NCBI GenBank assembly: GCA_024811115.1 | Contig: JAKOGH010001195.1 | Coordinates: forward strand, 558,001 to 622,000 | Direction: 5' to 3' | Source: Terana coerulea | Taxonomy: Eukaryota; Basidiomycota; Agaricomycetes; Polyporales; Phanerochaetaceae | Length of the DNA: 64,000 nt | Shown here: positions 43,680 to 55,402 of the stretch, in pieces | Position numbering within the stretch: position 1 is the stretch's first letter | Layout of the letters: each line of letters begins with the position of its first letter | Position numbers and translations under genes: made by a program | The notes under the pieces: model-generated | The model's database searches: none | What the model saw: only the letters and a program-made list of their open reading frames with translations | Told to the model about the DNA's origin: nothing

Positions 43680-45935
43680 ATGGCCGTAGATATCGCGGAA
43701 AATGTCGCTGTAGGACCTGTGCACGAAGTAAAGAAAAAATCCAAGAAACACCGTCGTGAGGAGACGGAAGCAGGTGGTAGGTATGGCATACACCGATCTC
43801 CAGCTTTGGAACATTAATGAAACCATGATTCAGCAGATGATGTTGCAGAGGTAGCCACCAAGCAGAAGAAGAAAAAGCGCAAGGTTGAATCTGAGACTGC
43901 AGCTCCCGCTCAACTCGAGAGCGATTCCCTGCAAGTTGACGGTGTGTGCACTCCCGCCCACATACCCCGTTGCAAGCTAAGGTTCGCTCAGATGAGGCAG
44001 AACCATCAAATGAACACTTGTCGAAGAAGCGCAAGCGCGACGGTGAGCCTGGAGAGCTCAAGAAGGAGAAGAAGGAGAAGAAGAGGCACCGTAAGCAGAA
44101 GAGTGAGTCCACGGACATCAGTATTGCTGAGGTGCCCGAGGAAGTCGGTATGTCAGGACGTTATCACGTATTTCACGAAGATGTAACATTTTTTATTGTA
44201 ACAGAGGCCGACCTCAAAAAGTCCAAGAAGGATAAGAAAAACAAGAAGTCAACCCCAGCTGGTGAGAGCCAAGACTCCGCGGAGCCAAACTCTTCAGCTG
44301 CAGAAGGAAAGAAGAAGAAACAAAAGAAACAGAAGGTCAAGCCTGCAGAACCAGACAATGTTGCATCTTCCTCTCGCTCAGCCGCAGATCCCCCATCCCA
44401 GTCTGAGATTGACAAGTTCTTGGCCGACAACTCTATCTCCATCCACGGTACAACACCGCTCACCCCCATCCTCTCTTTCGCGCAGCTCAGCGTGCCGGAG
44501 AAACTTCGAGCGGCAACTGATGCATTCACAGCGCCAACGCCTATCCAGGCCTGCACATGGCCCGCTACTCTCTCAGGTCAAGATGTAGTCGGTATCGCAG
44601 AGACTGGCAGGTAACGCTTGCTTAGCTTGTTCCCTTGAAGTCTGCTGATTGTATCCTGCAGCGGTAAGACAATGGCCTTCGGTGTTCCTGCGCTCGCCCG
44701 GATACTTTCAGGCGAGATTCCTGAACCTACGAAAGGCCAGACCACTGTATCCGTCCTTGTCATGGCACCTACCCGCGAGCTAGCGATCCAGACCCACGAT
44801 ACCTTGTCAGCACTGGGAGAACCTTTCGGCATTGCCAGCGTCGCCGTCTTCGGTGGCGTGGAGAAACGCGGCCAAATCGACGCTCTGCGCAACATCAATA
44901 AGAACGGCAAGGGCAAAAGCAAAGCGACGACCCGTATCATTGTCGGGACCCCAGGACGCATTCTCGACCTCGTTAACGATGGCGCCTGCGATCTTAGCCA
45001 AGTTCGCTACCTCGTTCTCGACGAAGCTGACCGCATGTTGGACAAAGGCTTCGAGAACGACATCCGTACGATCATTGGGCATGCTCAGCAGGGCGAGGCT
45101 CGCCAAACCCTCATGTTTAGTGCAACGTGGCCCGACGCGGTCCGCCGCCTTGCCGCCTCGTTCCAGCGGGAGCCAGTTCGGGTCACGGTCGGAAGCGACG
45201 ATTTGACTGCCAACAGTCGAGTGGAGCAAGTCGTTGAGGTCTTCGAGAATAATCGGGAGAAGGAGTAAGCGTTTCGCTTTGCCATCATGCCGCTTTCACT
45301 CACAAGATGTCCTTGTTGCAGCTCCCGTCTATTGGGCCATCTTCAGAAGCTCATCCCTAAAAAAGAAGGCAGGTACGGAGGAAACGAGGATCCTCATATT
45401 CGCTTTGTACAAAAGGAGGCTACACGTGTTGAAGTCATGCTGCGAAGCAAGGGGTTCAACGTTGGGGGCATCCACGGAGACTTGTCCCAGAACGCGCGCA
45501 TGGACGCACTGAACAACTTCAAGACGGGAAAAACTGGTCTGCTTGTCGCGACCGATGTCGCAGCGCGAGGCCTTGACATTCCGAACGTGGCCGCGGTCAT
45601 CAACTACACATTCCCGCTGACCATCGAGGATTACATCCATCGCATCGGCCGGACAGGTAAGCAGCCGCTCCTTGTTCCATGTGCTTTGTCACTAACGCTT
45701 GGTTGGCAGGGCGTGGCGGCAAGAGTGGGAAGTCGATCACGTTCTTCACTGGTGAAGCGCATGAGCGCGCCCTTGCCGGCGAGCTTGCGAGGGTCCTCCG
45801 GGAGAGCGGCTTCGACACCACTCCGCTGCAAATATTCCCCATGACCATCAAGAAGAAGACCCACAGCGTGTATGGAGCTTTTTCAGGGACGATATACCCA
45901 CTCCCTCCGGTCCTACTAAAATCAAGTTCGACTAA
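43680..45935 (+). CDS. DBP3: DEAD-box RNA helicase, DBP3-like, ribosome biogenesis
   Basis: Seven exons: 43,680 to about 43,772; 43,837-43,941; 43,977-44,147; 44,205-44,610; 44,662-45,264; 45,322-45,656; 45,710-45,935. A long Lys/Glu-rich N-terminus ([24 protein letters not shown]), typical of nucleolar Dbp3, precedes the helicase core: Q motif [22 protein letters not shown] (split by an intron), Ia [41 protein letters not shown]. Dbp3 acts in early 60S pre-rRNA processing. The C-terminus is out of frame: adding one T to the T run 45,879-45,883 restores [20 protein letters not shown] and the stop at 45,933-45,935, as expected for this family; without it the protein runs into unrelated sequence. 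The 35-base second intron is unusually short and may be misplaced. Other DEAD-box paralogues (DBP2) lack the Lys-rich head. Confidence 0.9.
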
Positions 45936-46432
45936 TCGTCTCGATATTTCTCATATCGTTGTTTGTCTGAGATGTTGTATCATTGCTAGATACGTGCTGC
46001 GAGACATATGCATGGATTTGTTCTCGGCTTTCTCTGAGTGTTTGTCAGCCCGGTCTGAAATTTCTGGATGAGCTCACGAGGCAGAGCGATACGCACGTTT
46101 CCGGCAGAAGCTGCCGGCAAGCTCCGAAGGCTGTATGACCCTCCGAAAATTAGTCGCTTGCACTTGTCCTCTACCACCACCTCCGTGCACACCCCAGTGT
46201 CAACGCCGTCCGCTTTTCTCCTTCCACGATTTCTTCCCACTCCGCCTTCCCTCTACCATCTTCTGTCAAAACAGAAGATTCATGCTTCGGCCTCCAATCG
46301 CTATATCACGGCATAAAGACTCTGAGCACCCGAATCTAGTTTCGAACTTTCTTGTACGTCTACGATTGCTCAGCTTTGGATAGGGGGAGGGACTGAAGCA
46401 TTGTGCTCCAGCGTTGAGATCCTCTACCCAAC
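45936..46432. other. Intergenic; 3' region of helicase gene and eIF5 promoter
   Basis: About 500 bases with a pyrimidine-rich part (46,150-46,260) that fits the eIF5 promoter. No gene seen. Confidence 0.5.
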
Positions 46433-47800
46433 ATGGCTGCTGGAATTGTAAACATTCGTCGCGATGTCGATGACAAATTCTACCGCTACCGGTGAGCACC
46501 ACGCAACCTCAGCTCGTGAGAAGCGTCTCCTGACAGAACATGGCTTCTGTAGTATGCCCCTCCTCCTTACCAAGATTGAAGGCAAGGGCAACGGCATCAA
46601 GACCGTCGTCCCCAATATGTCCGACGTCGCTCGGGCACTGAGCCGCCCGCCGACGTACCCGACCAAGTTCTTCGGGTGTGAGCTGGGCGCGCAGACGTCG
46701 TTCGACGAGAAGAACGACCGGTACATCGTTAACGGTGCGCACGACGCAACGAAGCTGCGTGAGCTGCTCGACGGCTTCATCGACAAGTTTGTGCTCTGCA
46801 AGGCATGCAAGAACCCGGAGACGGACTTGATCATCACGAAGCAGGAGGAGATTATCCGCGACTGCAAAGCGTGCGGCGAGCGCACCGGCGTCGATATGCG
46901 GCACAAGCTGACGACTTTCATCGTCAAGAACCCGCCCAAAAACCCGAAGAAGAGCAAAGAAGAAGGGTGGCGCCGACAGCCCCGCCGGCAATGGCGGTGC
47001 CCACGCCGAGGCGAATACCCCTGACTTTGGCGAAGATCTCGACGGGGAAAGCGATGACGAGCTTACCAAGCGCATCAAGGCGGAGGCCGCAGATCTCGAG
47101 CAAGGAGTCCAAGCTCGTCAAGGATGATTGGTCCGTCGACACCTCTGCTGAGGCCGTGAAAGCCCGCACCAAGGCTGCTGAAGCCGCCATGGCTAACCTC
47201 GCCCTGGGTGACGACGATAGCGAGGACGATGCAGATAGTCCCTACTCCCAGCTCGGTCGTTGGGCTCAGGAGAACCGCGACGCCGGACCGGTTGAGATCT
47301 ACAAAAAGGCGGAGGAGCTGGGCATCGCCAAGAAGCACAAGACTGCGCAGGTTCTTGTTCGCTTCCTGTTCACCGAGGAGATTCTCCAGGAGATCGCCCC
47401 CAATGCTCCGCTGTTCGTGAAGGTGTGTCCCTCCAACAACTTGACTTTATGTGTGCTTACAGTATACGTCGCAGCTGGTCACGTCTGAGAAGCACCAAAA
47501 GTCTCTTCTGGGAGGGCTTGAGCAGTTTATTGGCCTCGCCAACCCCGACCTCATTTCCCAAGTTCCCAAAATCCTGATGGAGTTCTACCAAATAGACGTG
47601 CTCGAGGAGGAAGTTATCACTCAGTGGGGTACGCACGTCAGCAAGAAGTATGTTGATAAAAATACCAGCAAGAAGATCCGGAAGGCCAGTGAGCCGTTCC
47701 TCAAGGTACGCTACTAGTCCTAGTTCTTGTTGGACTTGTGTCTCATCTAGTCTTCTAGTGGTTGGAGGAAGCTGGTGACAGCGACGAGGATGATGAGTGA
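46433..47800 (+). CDS. TIF5: Translation initiation factor eIF5 (GTPase-activating protein for eIF2)
   Basis: Exon 1 (46,433-46,491) encodes [19 protein letters not shown], including the arginine of FYRY that serves as the GAP arginine finger in eIF5. Exon 2 starts at 46,553 ([14 protein letters not shown]), followed by the C4 zinc site [18 protein letters not shown], a Lys/Glu linker, and the C-terminal HEAT-like W2 domain ending [17 protein letters not shown]. Later introns lie at about 47,421-47,464 and 47,706-47,759. Two frame breaks lie in the linker: an extra A at 46,956-46,958 ([16 protein letters not shown] otherwise) and one near 47,094-47,100 (AADL then [11 protein letters not shown]). 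Both flanks are unmistakably eIF5. eIF5 stimulates GTP hydrolysis by eIF2 in the 43S complex and bridges eIF3 and eIF1 through W2. An essential gene, so the breaks are probably sequence errors. Confidence 0.93.
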
Positions 47801-48430
47801 GCGTTGCGCCCGCTAACTTCCCGATGTTTGGATAGTGCGTAGATCATGTGCGGCAATGGTGGTTCTGAATGTATGCATATCTCTTTACTCGATGTACTAT
47901 ATATTGGCGTACCTGTGATTGCATAGAATCCCTGAATATCTGGCGGTCGAGAAAGTCATGGTGTTTGGAGACTTCGTGGGATGCCAACCACCAATGTCGG
48001 ACCAATGGGGGTCGGGACTTCGATGGTTAAGGCATTGATGAGCGCTTGTACGATCAGACGCCCAAAACGCCACAAAGCTGATGGCGATCACCACGTCTAA
48101 GCCAGATGGAGCTGAGACCATTCTCGGACTGCTCTCCGTCCTTGTTAGCCTTGTTGTGCACTCTCAAGATTGTAACTCATAGCTTGCAAAATATCGGCAT
48201 ATGAACATTGAGAGAAATACTGATGAATCGTAACTCAGTACGCCTTGGAATATCAATATAATCTCCGCGCGGTATTTGCATAGATCAAATTCCTCTCGTC
48301 GATCCAACTACAATGTTTGATTCTATGCACCGCCACGGACAAGTACCTTTCAGCGGTGTCCTGCGAGTCCAAATGTAAGCTACTGTCAACTGCTGAAAGC
48401 ACGCATGCAACTCACTAAGTACTTGCACGT
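47801..48430. other. Intergenic between convergent genes
   Basis: 3' flanks of eIF5 and of the small gene at 48,431; no gene seen. Confidence 0.5.
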
Positions 48431-49199
48431 TTAGACATAGGAATCCAGTGCAATCTCTTGCTCGACTCTCTCGTACTCGATCGCCTTCTCCTTATTGTTG
48501 AATCTGGCGGCGCTCTTCTTCTGACCCAGCACGGGGAAGAACTCCACGACGGGCGGCAGGCGGTGCGGGAAGATGGAGCTCAGGTACAGCTGGACCGATT
48601 CGCCTTCTCCTCTGATGCTACAGCGACGCTGTCAGCGGCATGCGGCAGAAGAAGACATCAACGACGTACACTACGCGGAAGGCCTTCTGGCCAGACCTCG
48701 CCAGGAAGGAATGCTTGGAGTCGGGCTTGAGCACGATACGGATGCTCTCCGCAGGCGGGACCTGGAGGAGCGGAACAATCGGAAGGGTGTTGGGCTGGTC
48801 ATTCTGGAATGCGAGCGTAACAATCCGCTGCGTGTCGTTCATGACAGTAGCGACGGTCCGTGACGTCTCCACAGACGCCTCCGCGAAGTCTACGAGCCCT
48901 GCACCACCACCCCCGCTGATGTAGTTCGCGATATTGACCACAGTTCCCTCGACATAGTTGATACTGTCATGAATCGTCAGGCGCTCCATTTCTGGCTGCG
49001 TTTGTAAGTGGATGGACACGTACGTGGCACGAGCCTGTCTTCCGCCAGGGTCGGTAAAGGTGGTGAGGAAAGGACCGGAAGGAGTGACGTCGCGGATGTC
49101 AGTGGCCCTCTCTGCAACTTCGAAGTAATGTTGGCCATTGGCGATCCCGATCGTGACTTCGTAGGGATTGGGCGTATTGACAAAGGTAACGCGGACCAT
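48431..49199 (-). CDS. Small protein of unknown function
   Basis: Start at the complement of 49,199 (MVRVTFVNTPNPYEVTIGIA), chosen over an upstream start at 49,241 because a TATAAA sits at the complement of 49,243-49,248, too close for the upstream codon to be in the transcript. One intron (GTACGT..GTAG, about complement of 48,614-48,665) links AFRVV to IRGEGESVQLYLSSIFPH; the product of about 238 residues ends EQEIALDSYV. It is acidic, beta-rich in appearance, with no signal peptide or membrane segment. Two short Gly-rich parts (ISGGGGAG). I do not recognise a domain. It faces away from the gene at 50,204, which has similar size, a TATA box and several introns; a distant relationship is possible but not visible. 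Confidence 0.65.
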
Positions 49200-49242
49200 G
49201 GTGAAGAATGTGGTGCTCTGGAACGGCGGGGCGTCGAGCACC

Positions 49243-49248
49243 TTTATA
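49243..49248 (-). promoter_or_regulatory. TATA box of the gene at 48,431-49,199
   Basis: TATAAA on the minus strand, 43 bases before the ATG; flanked by GC-rich sequence. Confidence 0.55.
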
Positions 49249-49259
49249 CTCGGCGGGAA

Positions 49260-50130
49260 TATCTGACACGTTCGAGTTGGTCTCGGCGCAGTTGCATGGA
49301 GCTCACACTTCGGATCTCTGCCGACGCATGTTGCCCCGCCGCTACGACCTAGAGATAACTCGACTTAATGAATTGTCACCACAATCACCTTGGAATCCCT
49401 CACCTGTTCACGAAGCTATCCGGAAAACACGCTTTTGTCCGACGTACGACCCCAAGTCCGGTCCCTAGTGTGGAAAAATATGCTGGGCTACACAGCTATT
49501 GCTGTCTATGCCTGCCAGTGAGATGTATCCATGCTGTCCTGGGAGCATTCAAGTCGTCAAGCGACGTAGACGAGAGGCCTGCCGTCGGCAGCCGACCGGA
49601 ATATGGAGGTTGCTCGACAGGCGTGAGGAACCCCCGGTCAATTGCGCACCAATGCCGCCACGCAACGCAAAGGCCACACAGACTATATGCTGGTTTGGGC
49701 AGAGTGCGCAGCCGGCAACGACTTCCTTCTCGCTGGCTCGTCGAATCACGCTGTACTCATCCCATGCAGCCACAAGAATGATGAGTCACCGTATTTTCAC
49801 ATGGACCATCGAGCAGCATGCGGACCAACGGGGAGCTTTGCTGGCTGCCCCTTCGTCTGAGCAGGGTGATGCTCGGCAGGTCCACGTTCGACGCGCGGCA
49901 ACTGATGAAATCAGCCCATTCAAGTCGCGTAGTCTTGTGTCAAATGGTGCGGAATTACCTCACTGAATGGCAGCCATTGAATCAGTCTAATAGTGGCGCA
50001 TCCCTGCCAAACAGTCTGTGTCCGCTGCCCGGCGTCGGAGTGCATAGGCGCTCATTGTGCCTCCCTCCGGACAATGCGGGCGCCCGGCAGGAAAGCCAGT
50101 GTCGGAATAGGACGTGAACATGGGTGGGTA
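49260..50130. other. Divergent intergenic region; no gene recognised
   Basis: Between two divergently transcribed small genes. Short frames only. Confidence 0.45.
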
Positions 50131-50135
50131 GCAAA

Positions 50136-50142
50136 TATAAAA
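50136..50142 (+). promoter_or_regulatory. TATA box of the gene at 50,204
   Basis: TATAAAA, 62 bases before the start codon. Confidence 0.6.
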
Positions 50143-50203
50143 GCGGTACGTGCGCACCACACTAGGGCAGCCCGTACTCATCTTCCACATCCCTCAACCA
50201 GCC

Positions 50204-51404
50204 ATGGCGACCAGAAACCTCGTTTTTCACACTGACAAAGGGGCCATTAGCGACAACACGAACATCATCTTGACCTTCGTTCCCGTAGATGAAACGGACC
50301 TTTATATCAAGCAACGTAGGTGCGGTCATTTTTGTGACGGCGTCGAGTGCTGATGATTTGGCTGCTGCTTGGCGTATTTGCAGTGCCTGTGGTGTGGAAG
50401 GTACGTTAGCAAGTCGTCGCCCACGCCCTTGATGACCTCGCTTACCATTGCAAACACAGCTGTTGAAGTTCGCCGCGAACCGCAAGTATTCCTTCCACGT
50501 TAACAAGACGCTTGCTCAAGCCTTCCGCAGAAACCCAGAGCGTGAACTTGACGTACTCGGCTCGGCTCGGCGTTGCTGTCGCACAAGTCGTACGTGCCGT
50601 CTACCCCGGGCCATAGGCTCTGATGAACGAGAGCTAATGATATACTCTGCAGAACGGGGGCGTCGTTCAGGTACCTCAGACGTGAGTGCTCATAATCATT
50701 CGCGAACATGGTCAATTGGCTGAACCGGATATCCCAAACACAGGTTTGTCGAAGTCGGGGTAAGCTTCTGGATGCGCACACGACTGAGCACATTGTTCTG
50801 ATTGGTCGGCTTGTCCTGTACTACTTGCAGTTAGGCCAATCGGTACGTTGCAGTACTCGAACTTGCGTGCTGCGCCAAGCTGACTCCCCATAAGGCCAGT
50901 TTCACGTCCGACGGAGACGGCTTCGTCAGCTGGTCGGAGCCTGCGCCCAAGCCCGCACCAGGGACCGGAGCGATCGTGGCCACTAACCGCAGTCTGGCTA
51001 GACAAGACCTCAGCATCGGTAAGTCGTATCACGCAAGATGCGCACCGTGTGTTACTGACGGACGACCGGGACAGGGACGGTCGAAGGTACTTTCAACTAC
51101 TCCCCCGTACTCGTTTGGCGGAATGTCAATAATGGCGCTGCAATGGCAGCCCGGTTCACGCCCAAGGTATCTAGACATTCATGTAAGCACTGTATTAAAC
51201 TGATCGGCTCTGCGCAGCTGCGGGCGTATGCCTACAAGGGTTATCAGGGTGAGAACCGCGGTGTCGTCGCAAGGCGTTCAGAACTCACTTTGCATTGCAG
51301 AGAGCGCCATTCTGGAGGGAGAGATCCAAACCGGTCTGCTTGGGGAGTGGAACCTCGCGGCTCTGGCCGCCAGCCCGAAGAACAACGTGTTTCTCCCTCT
51401 ATGA
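50204..51404 (+). CDS. Small multi-intron protein of unknown function
   Basis: Start MATRNLVFHTDKGAISDNTN. Exon 1 is 50,204-50,315; exon 2 is only 17 bases (50,384-50,400, LPVVWK); later exons encode LLKFAANRKYSFHVNKTLAQ, then (after one extra A at 50,531-50,533) TQSVNLTYSARLGVAVAQV, NGGVVQVPQTFVEV, ASFTSDGDGFVSWSEPAP, GTVEGTFNYSPVLVWRNVNN, LRAYAYKGYQ and a last exon ending SPKNNVFLPL. Total about 220 residues. Seven or more introns in 1.2 kb is dense even for a basidiomycete. The joins around 50,760-50,900 are not resolved. No signal peptide, mostly beta-like. Looks conserved (splice sites are good and reading is continuous between them) but I cannot name the family. Confidence 0.6.
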
Positions 51405-52760
51405 GGACGTCAATTCTGGTGGAACGCTGGTTCTGGAGTTGCAGCAGTAGATGAAGTTCGAGAGTACTAGCTTGTTGTGTTGGGCTAGGGAGCTTCAGTG
51501 CTGAACAGGGGTGAGTGGCAGGTGCCTTGCTGTCCTGCCTGCCTCCCGTGTCTCTTGCATCTTCCAACACCTCCATCAAGTCTTCATACGCAACTGCATC
51601 GAGCTATATGTCCATATTACCCCCTGTGCTTTATTGGACGTACCTGAACGTAATACATCCTCACAACGCAAAAATACAAGAGCTTCGCCGCCCAACTCAT
51701 TCTCTATCGTCCCCATATTCGCTGTCCGAGATGATGAATTCTACCATGCCCAAGGAATCCTGCATGGTGATGTACGAGGACATTCGCGCTACTCCTCAGG
51801 AGTGTAGGTTGGTGTAGACGAAGATGTATTGGGTGAACGATATGCGGCGTTGTGTATACGTAGTAACGACTGAGTGACAGGGATCGAGAATGGTGAAGCA
51901 GAAGGAGGGCACGCTCGGTAGATACCTAAGTCTTTTCGAGGTGCGATGAAGATGTTCATTAGGTGGCAAGAATGAGTTTTGAGCGCAGGTGTGGAAACAT
52001 TGACGAGGTATGTGATGATGAGCACGCAGCAGAGCGCGCTTGCGCGACTCAAAGGTCCAAGCTGTTTCTAGCCGAGATGCCGGTGTAGGCTCCGGAGTTC
52101 TCCGGGATCCGCGGAAGACCCCTCCTTTGGTGCCAGTCTCTACATACGAGGAACGCGAGCATCTCTTCTAGCTATTCAAAAGCAATCCGAGAGTCCAAGT
52201 GCTGAAGAGGGTGTGACGTGCACTGGATGAGAAGAGCCAGAGCGGGTGAGTTGTAATATTTAGTTATACTCCGCGCATGACATGTAATGTTACATGAACT
52301 AATCAATATTGCTATTCGGCTCGCACTGCTTTGCTGCCACCGCTGCTGAGAACGCGGTTGATCGAGTGCCACAAAGCCTTGCGAAACCATTGTGGCGTTG
52401 ATAGCCTGAGTGCGGGCCCCGGCTGACTTGCACCTCGTTCGAGCTCGTTCGTCCTCCCGGATGTCTTATTTTTCTTTTCTGCCTTTCTCGGCGCGGCCTG
52501 CGCCTCCTGGATTCACATGCGAGCCAAGACGAAAGAGGCTACGGCCAATCAGCGTCCTGCGCCGCGGTACGGATTCCACGCCCGAACACCGGTCGCCGGC
52601 CCAAATCAAGTGCTAAGCCCCGTTCGCAGTGTGCCACAGTCCGCATTGCACGGCTCAGGCGACCTCGGAAGCGTCGTCTAGGACGACATCACACCCACGT
52701 CAGCTACTCGGCGATGAGCGACGGCGGCAAGGCCGAGTACGAATAAGCACCCCTATTCGC
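51405..52760. other. Intergenic; no gene recognised
   Basis: 3' flank of the preceding gene and promoter region of the P450. No plausible protein. Confidence 0.45.
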
Positions 52761-52767
52761 CGCGGAA

Positions 52768-52773
52768 TATATA
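52768..52773 (+). promoter_or_regulatory. TATA box of P450 gene
   Basis: TATATA in GGAATATATACTTG, 73 bases before the start codon at 52,846. Confidence 0.5.
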
Positions 52774-52845
52774 CTTGCAATCATCACCGCCGCGTTTATC
52801 ATTTGCCCTCTCCGCGATCCCTCATCGCCGTCCGTTCACCTCAGC

Positions 52846-55402
52846 ATGACGCTCCCGCCCGGGCCCAGCTACCTCCTCCCGCGGATTCCGCAGCTGCTCG
52901 CACCGCCGACGGCGGTGTACATCCTCGTCCGCGCCGCCAAGGCCGAGTTCGGCGTCGTGCTGCCGGCGTGGGCACAGGTGCTCGCGTACCTGCTCTGCTG
53001 GCCTGCGGCGCTCGCGGCGTACATCGCCTGGGGCGACTACCACATCGCACGGGCGGCGCGCGCGTCGGGCGCCGTCTTGCCGCCCCTGATCCCCGCGAAG
53101 TACCCCGGCGGGGTGGACCTCGTTGTGCGGCACAACAAGGACGTCTCGCGGCACATTCTGGGTGAGTGCGCTTCCTGGTGTGGGCGGCGATGCAGGTCCA
53201 CTGACTGCGGATGAAGGATATCGTTTGACGGAATGGTCACAGGTCTACGGGAACACGTTCAACTACAGGATTCTCTTCCAGAACAGGGTAAGCACTTTCA
53301 ACACCCGGCGTCACGGGCAGACTCACTTCACTCTAACCTGCTGTTGTGCAGATTGTCACATCAGAGCCCGAGTTTATCAAGGTGAAGGAGACGTGGGATT
53401 CTCAGATGTTCACCAGTTTATCGGCATCTATTCGCAGAGAATATTGGCCACCGACTTTCCTAACTACGAGAAAGGTATCTAGGCTCACAGTGTCATCAAT
53501 TAACCGACTGTTTCTGACCAAGCCATTCATCAGGACCTATCTTTCACCACCAAATGAAAACTCTGCTTGGGACGGGTGTCTTCAACGCGGACGGTAAGTC
53601 ACTTCGTGACTCTAATTCAGAGGAAGCTGACAAACACATCTCAGGCGACCTGTGGAAGCAAGTCTCTCCTCCGCGTCTGCGAGGTTCGCTTAGCTGACCT
53701 CTTACAGGTTTCACCGTGGCATGACGCGCCCCTTCTTCAGCCGGGACCGCATCTCGCACTTCGACGTGTTCGACAGGTGAGCGGCGACTGTCCTGTGTTC
53801 CATTGCATTGCAGCGTTGATGTCTGCCCCATCAAGACATGCCGACGCCGCGCTCAACCTGATGAAGGCGCGCGTGCAGGAGGGCTTCCCGGTCGACTGGC
53901 AGGTACACGTCTCCATCATACCCACGTGCGCACCCGCTGACGCCGCGCCGCGCCTCGCAGGACCTCGTCTCGCGCTTCACGCTCGACTCCGCGACCGAGT
54001 TCCTCTTCGGGCAGGACGTGTGCTCGCTCTCCGCGCCGCTCCCCTATCCGCCCGCCGCCCCGCACGCGCATGCCGACGCCGACGCGGGCGACGCGCACCC
54101 GCGAACCGCTTCGCGCGCGCGTTCCTCGAGGCGCAGCTGCGTTCGGCGAAGCGCTCGCGCTACGCGACCGCGTGGCCGCTGCTCGAGTTCGGGCGCGACC
54201 GCGCGGGGAGTGCGTGCGCGTCATGGACGAGTTCATCGTGCCGGTGATCAGCGCGGCGCTCGCGCGCAAGGCCGCCGCGAAAGACGCGCCGGAGGCGAAA
54301 GCCGAAGAGGGCGTCGAGGAGGGCGAGACGCTGCTGGCGCATTTGGTGAAGTTGACGGATGGTGAGTCGGTTTTGGGTGCTGGATTTGCGTGAGGCTGAG
54401 CGGTTGGTGTAGATTATGAGATTATCAGGGACGAGACGTTGAACATCTTGCTCGCTGGGCGGGACACCGTGAGCACCCAGGAGTACCCATATTGTTGCTT
54501 GTCTAATCCCGTCATAGACGGCGATTACTCTCACGATGGCTGGATACATGCTCGCGGAACATCCGGGCATCCTGAGCCGACTACGGGAAGAAGTATTGAA
54601 AGTCGTTGGAACACGGCGACCGACGTACGACGACATCCGGGATATGAAGTATCTCCGGGCGTTCATCAAACGGTACGGGTTGCTCATTCTGTAGCACAAC
54701 ATCTCACATATTCACACCCCTTCTCAGAGGTGCTGCGTATGTACCCGCCTGTGTAAGTCTATATCGCACATCTTTCCATTCACTAATTGACGAAACATGT
54801 ACCTCAGGCCGTTCAACGTCCGGTTCACCACCGAACCCACCGTCTGGCCGTCGCCCACGCCCGGCGGCCAGCCCTTCTACGTCCCCGCCGGCACGCGCTG
54901 CCTCTACTCCGTCTACATGATGCACCGGCGCAAAGACCTCTGGGGCCCAACCGGCACGTCCTCCCCCTCTCTCTACCCTTACGCACCCCTAACCCCTAAC
55001 ATCACAGCGCACACCTTCGACCCAGACCGCTTCCTCGACGCGCGCCTCGCGCAATACCTCACCCCGAACCCGTTCATCTTCCTCCCCTTCAACGCCGGCC
55101 CGCGCATCTGCCTCGGCCAGCAGTTCGCGTACAACGAGGTGTCGTTCATGCTCATCCGCCTTCTGCAGCGCGTGCGCGCCGTGCGCCTGTGCGCGGACGC
55201 GGCGCCCGCGAGCGTGCCGCCGCCCGGCTGGGCGCAGTCGGCCGCGAGCGACGGCGCGGATAAGGTTATTTTCCGCTCGCATTTGACGATGTATGTGCAG
55301 GTGAGTCTTGGGTTGGTTTTTATGGGGGAGGGGTGCTGATTTGGGGTGTAGGGCGGGTTGTGGGTGACGATGCATGGCGACGAGGCGGATCAGGCTGCCT
55401 AG
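52846..55402 (+). CDS. Cytochrome P450, CYP63-like monooxygenase
   Basis: About twelve exons. N-terminal Pro-rich start ([15 protein letters not shown]) and a hydrophobic anchor ([20 protein letters not shown]) for the ER membrane; then [55 protein letters not shown], the I-helix [20 protein letters not shown], Exx[10 protein letters not shown], and heme loop [20 protein letters not shown] with the ligand Cys, ending [16 protein letters not shown]. The family inserts oxygen with an NADPH-P450 reductase; CYP63 members in white-rot fungi oxidise alkanes, fatty acids and aromatics; substrate here unknown. One intron (53,658-53,707) begins GC, joining DLWK to FHRG. Two frame breaks, a missing C at 54,098-54,100 and a missing G at 54,205-54,208, interrupt otherwise continuous coding. 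Confidence 0.9.

Noticed and set aside
52281..52296. CATGTAATGTTACATG palindrome
   Set aside because: Short AT-rich palindrome of a size expected by chance; no associated feature.
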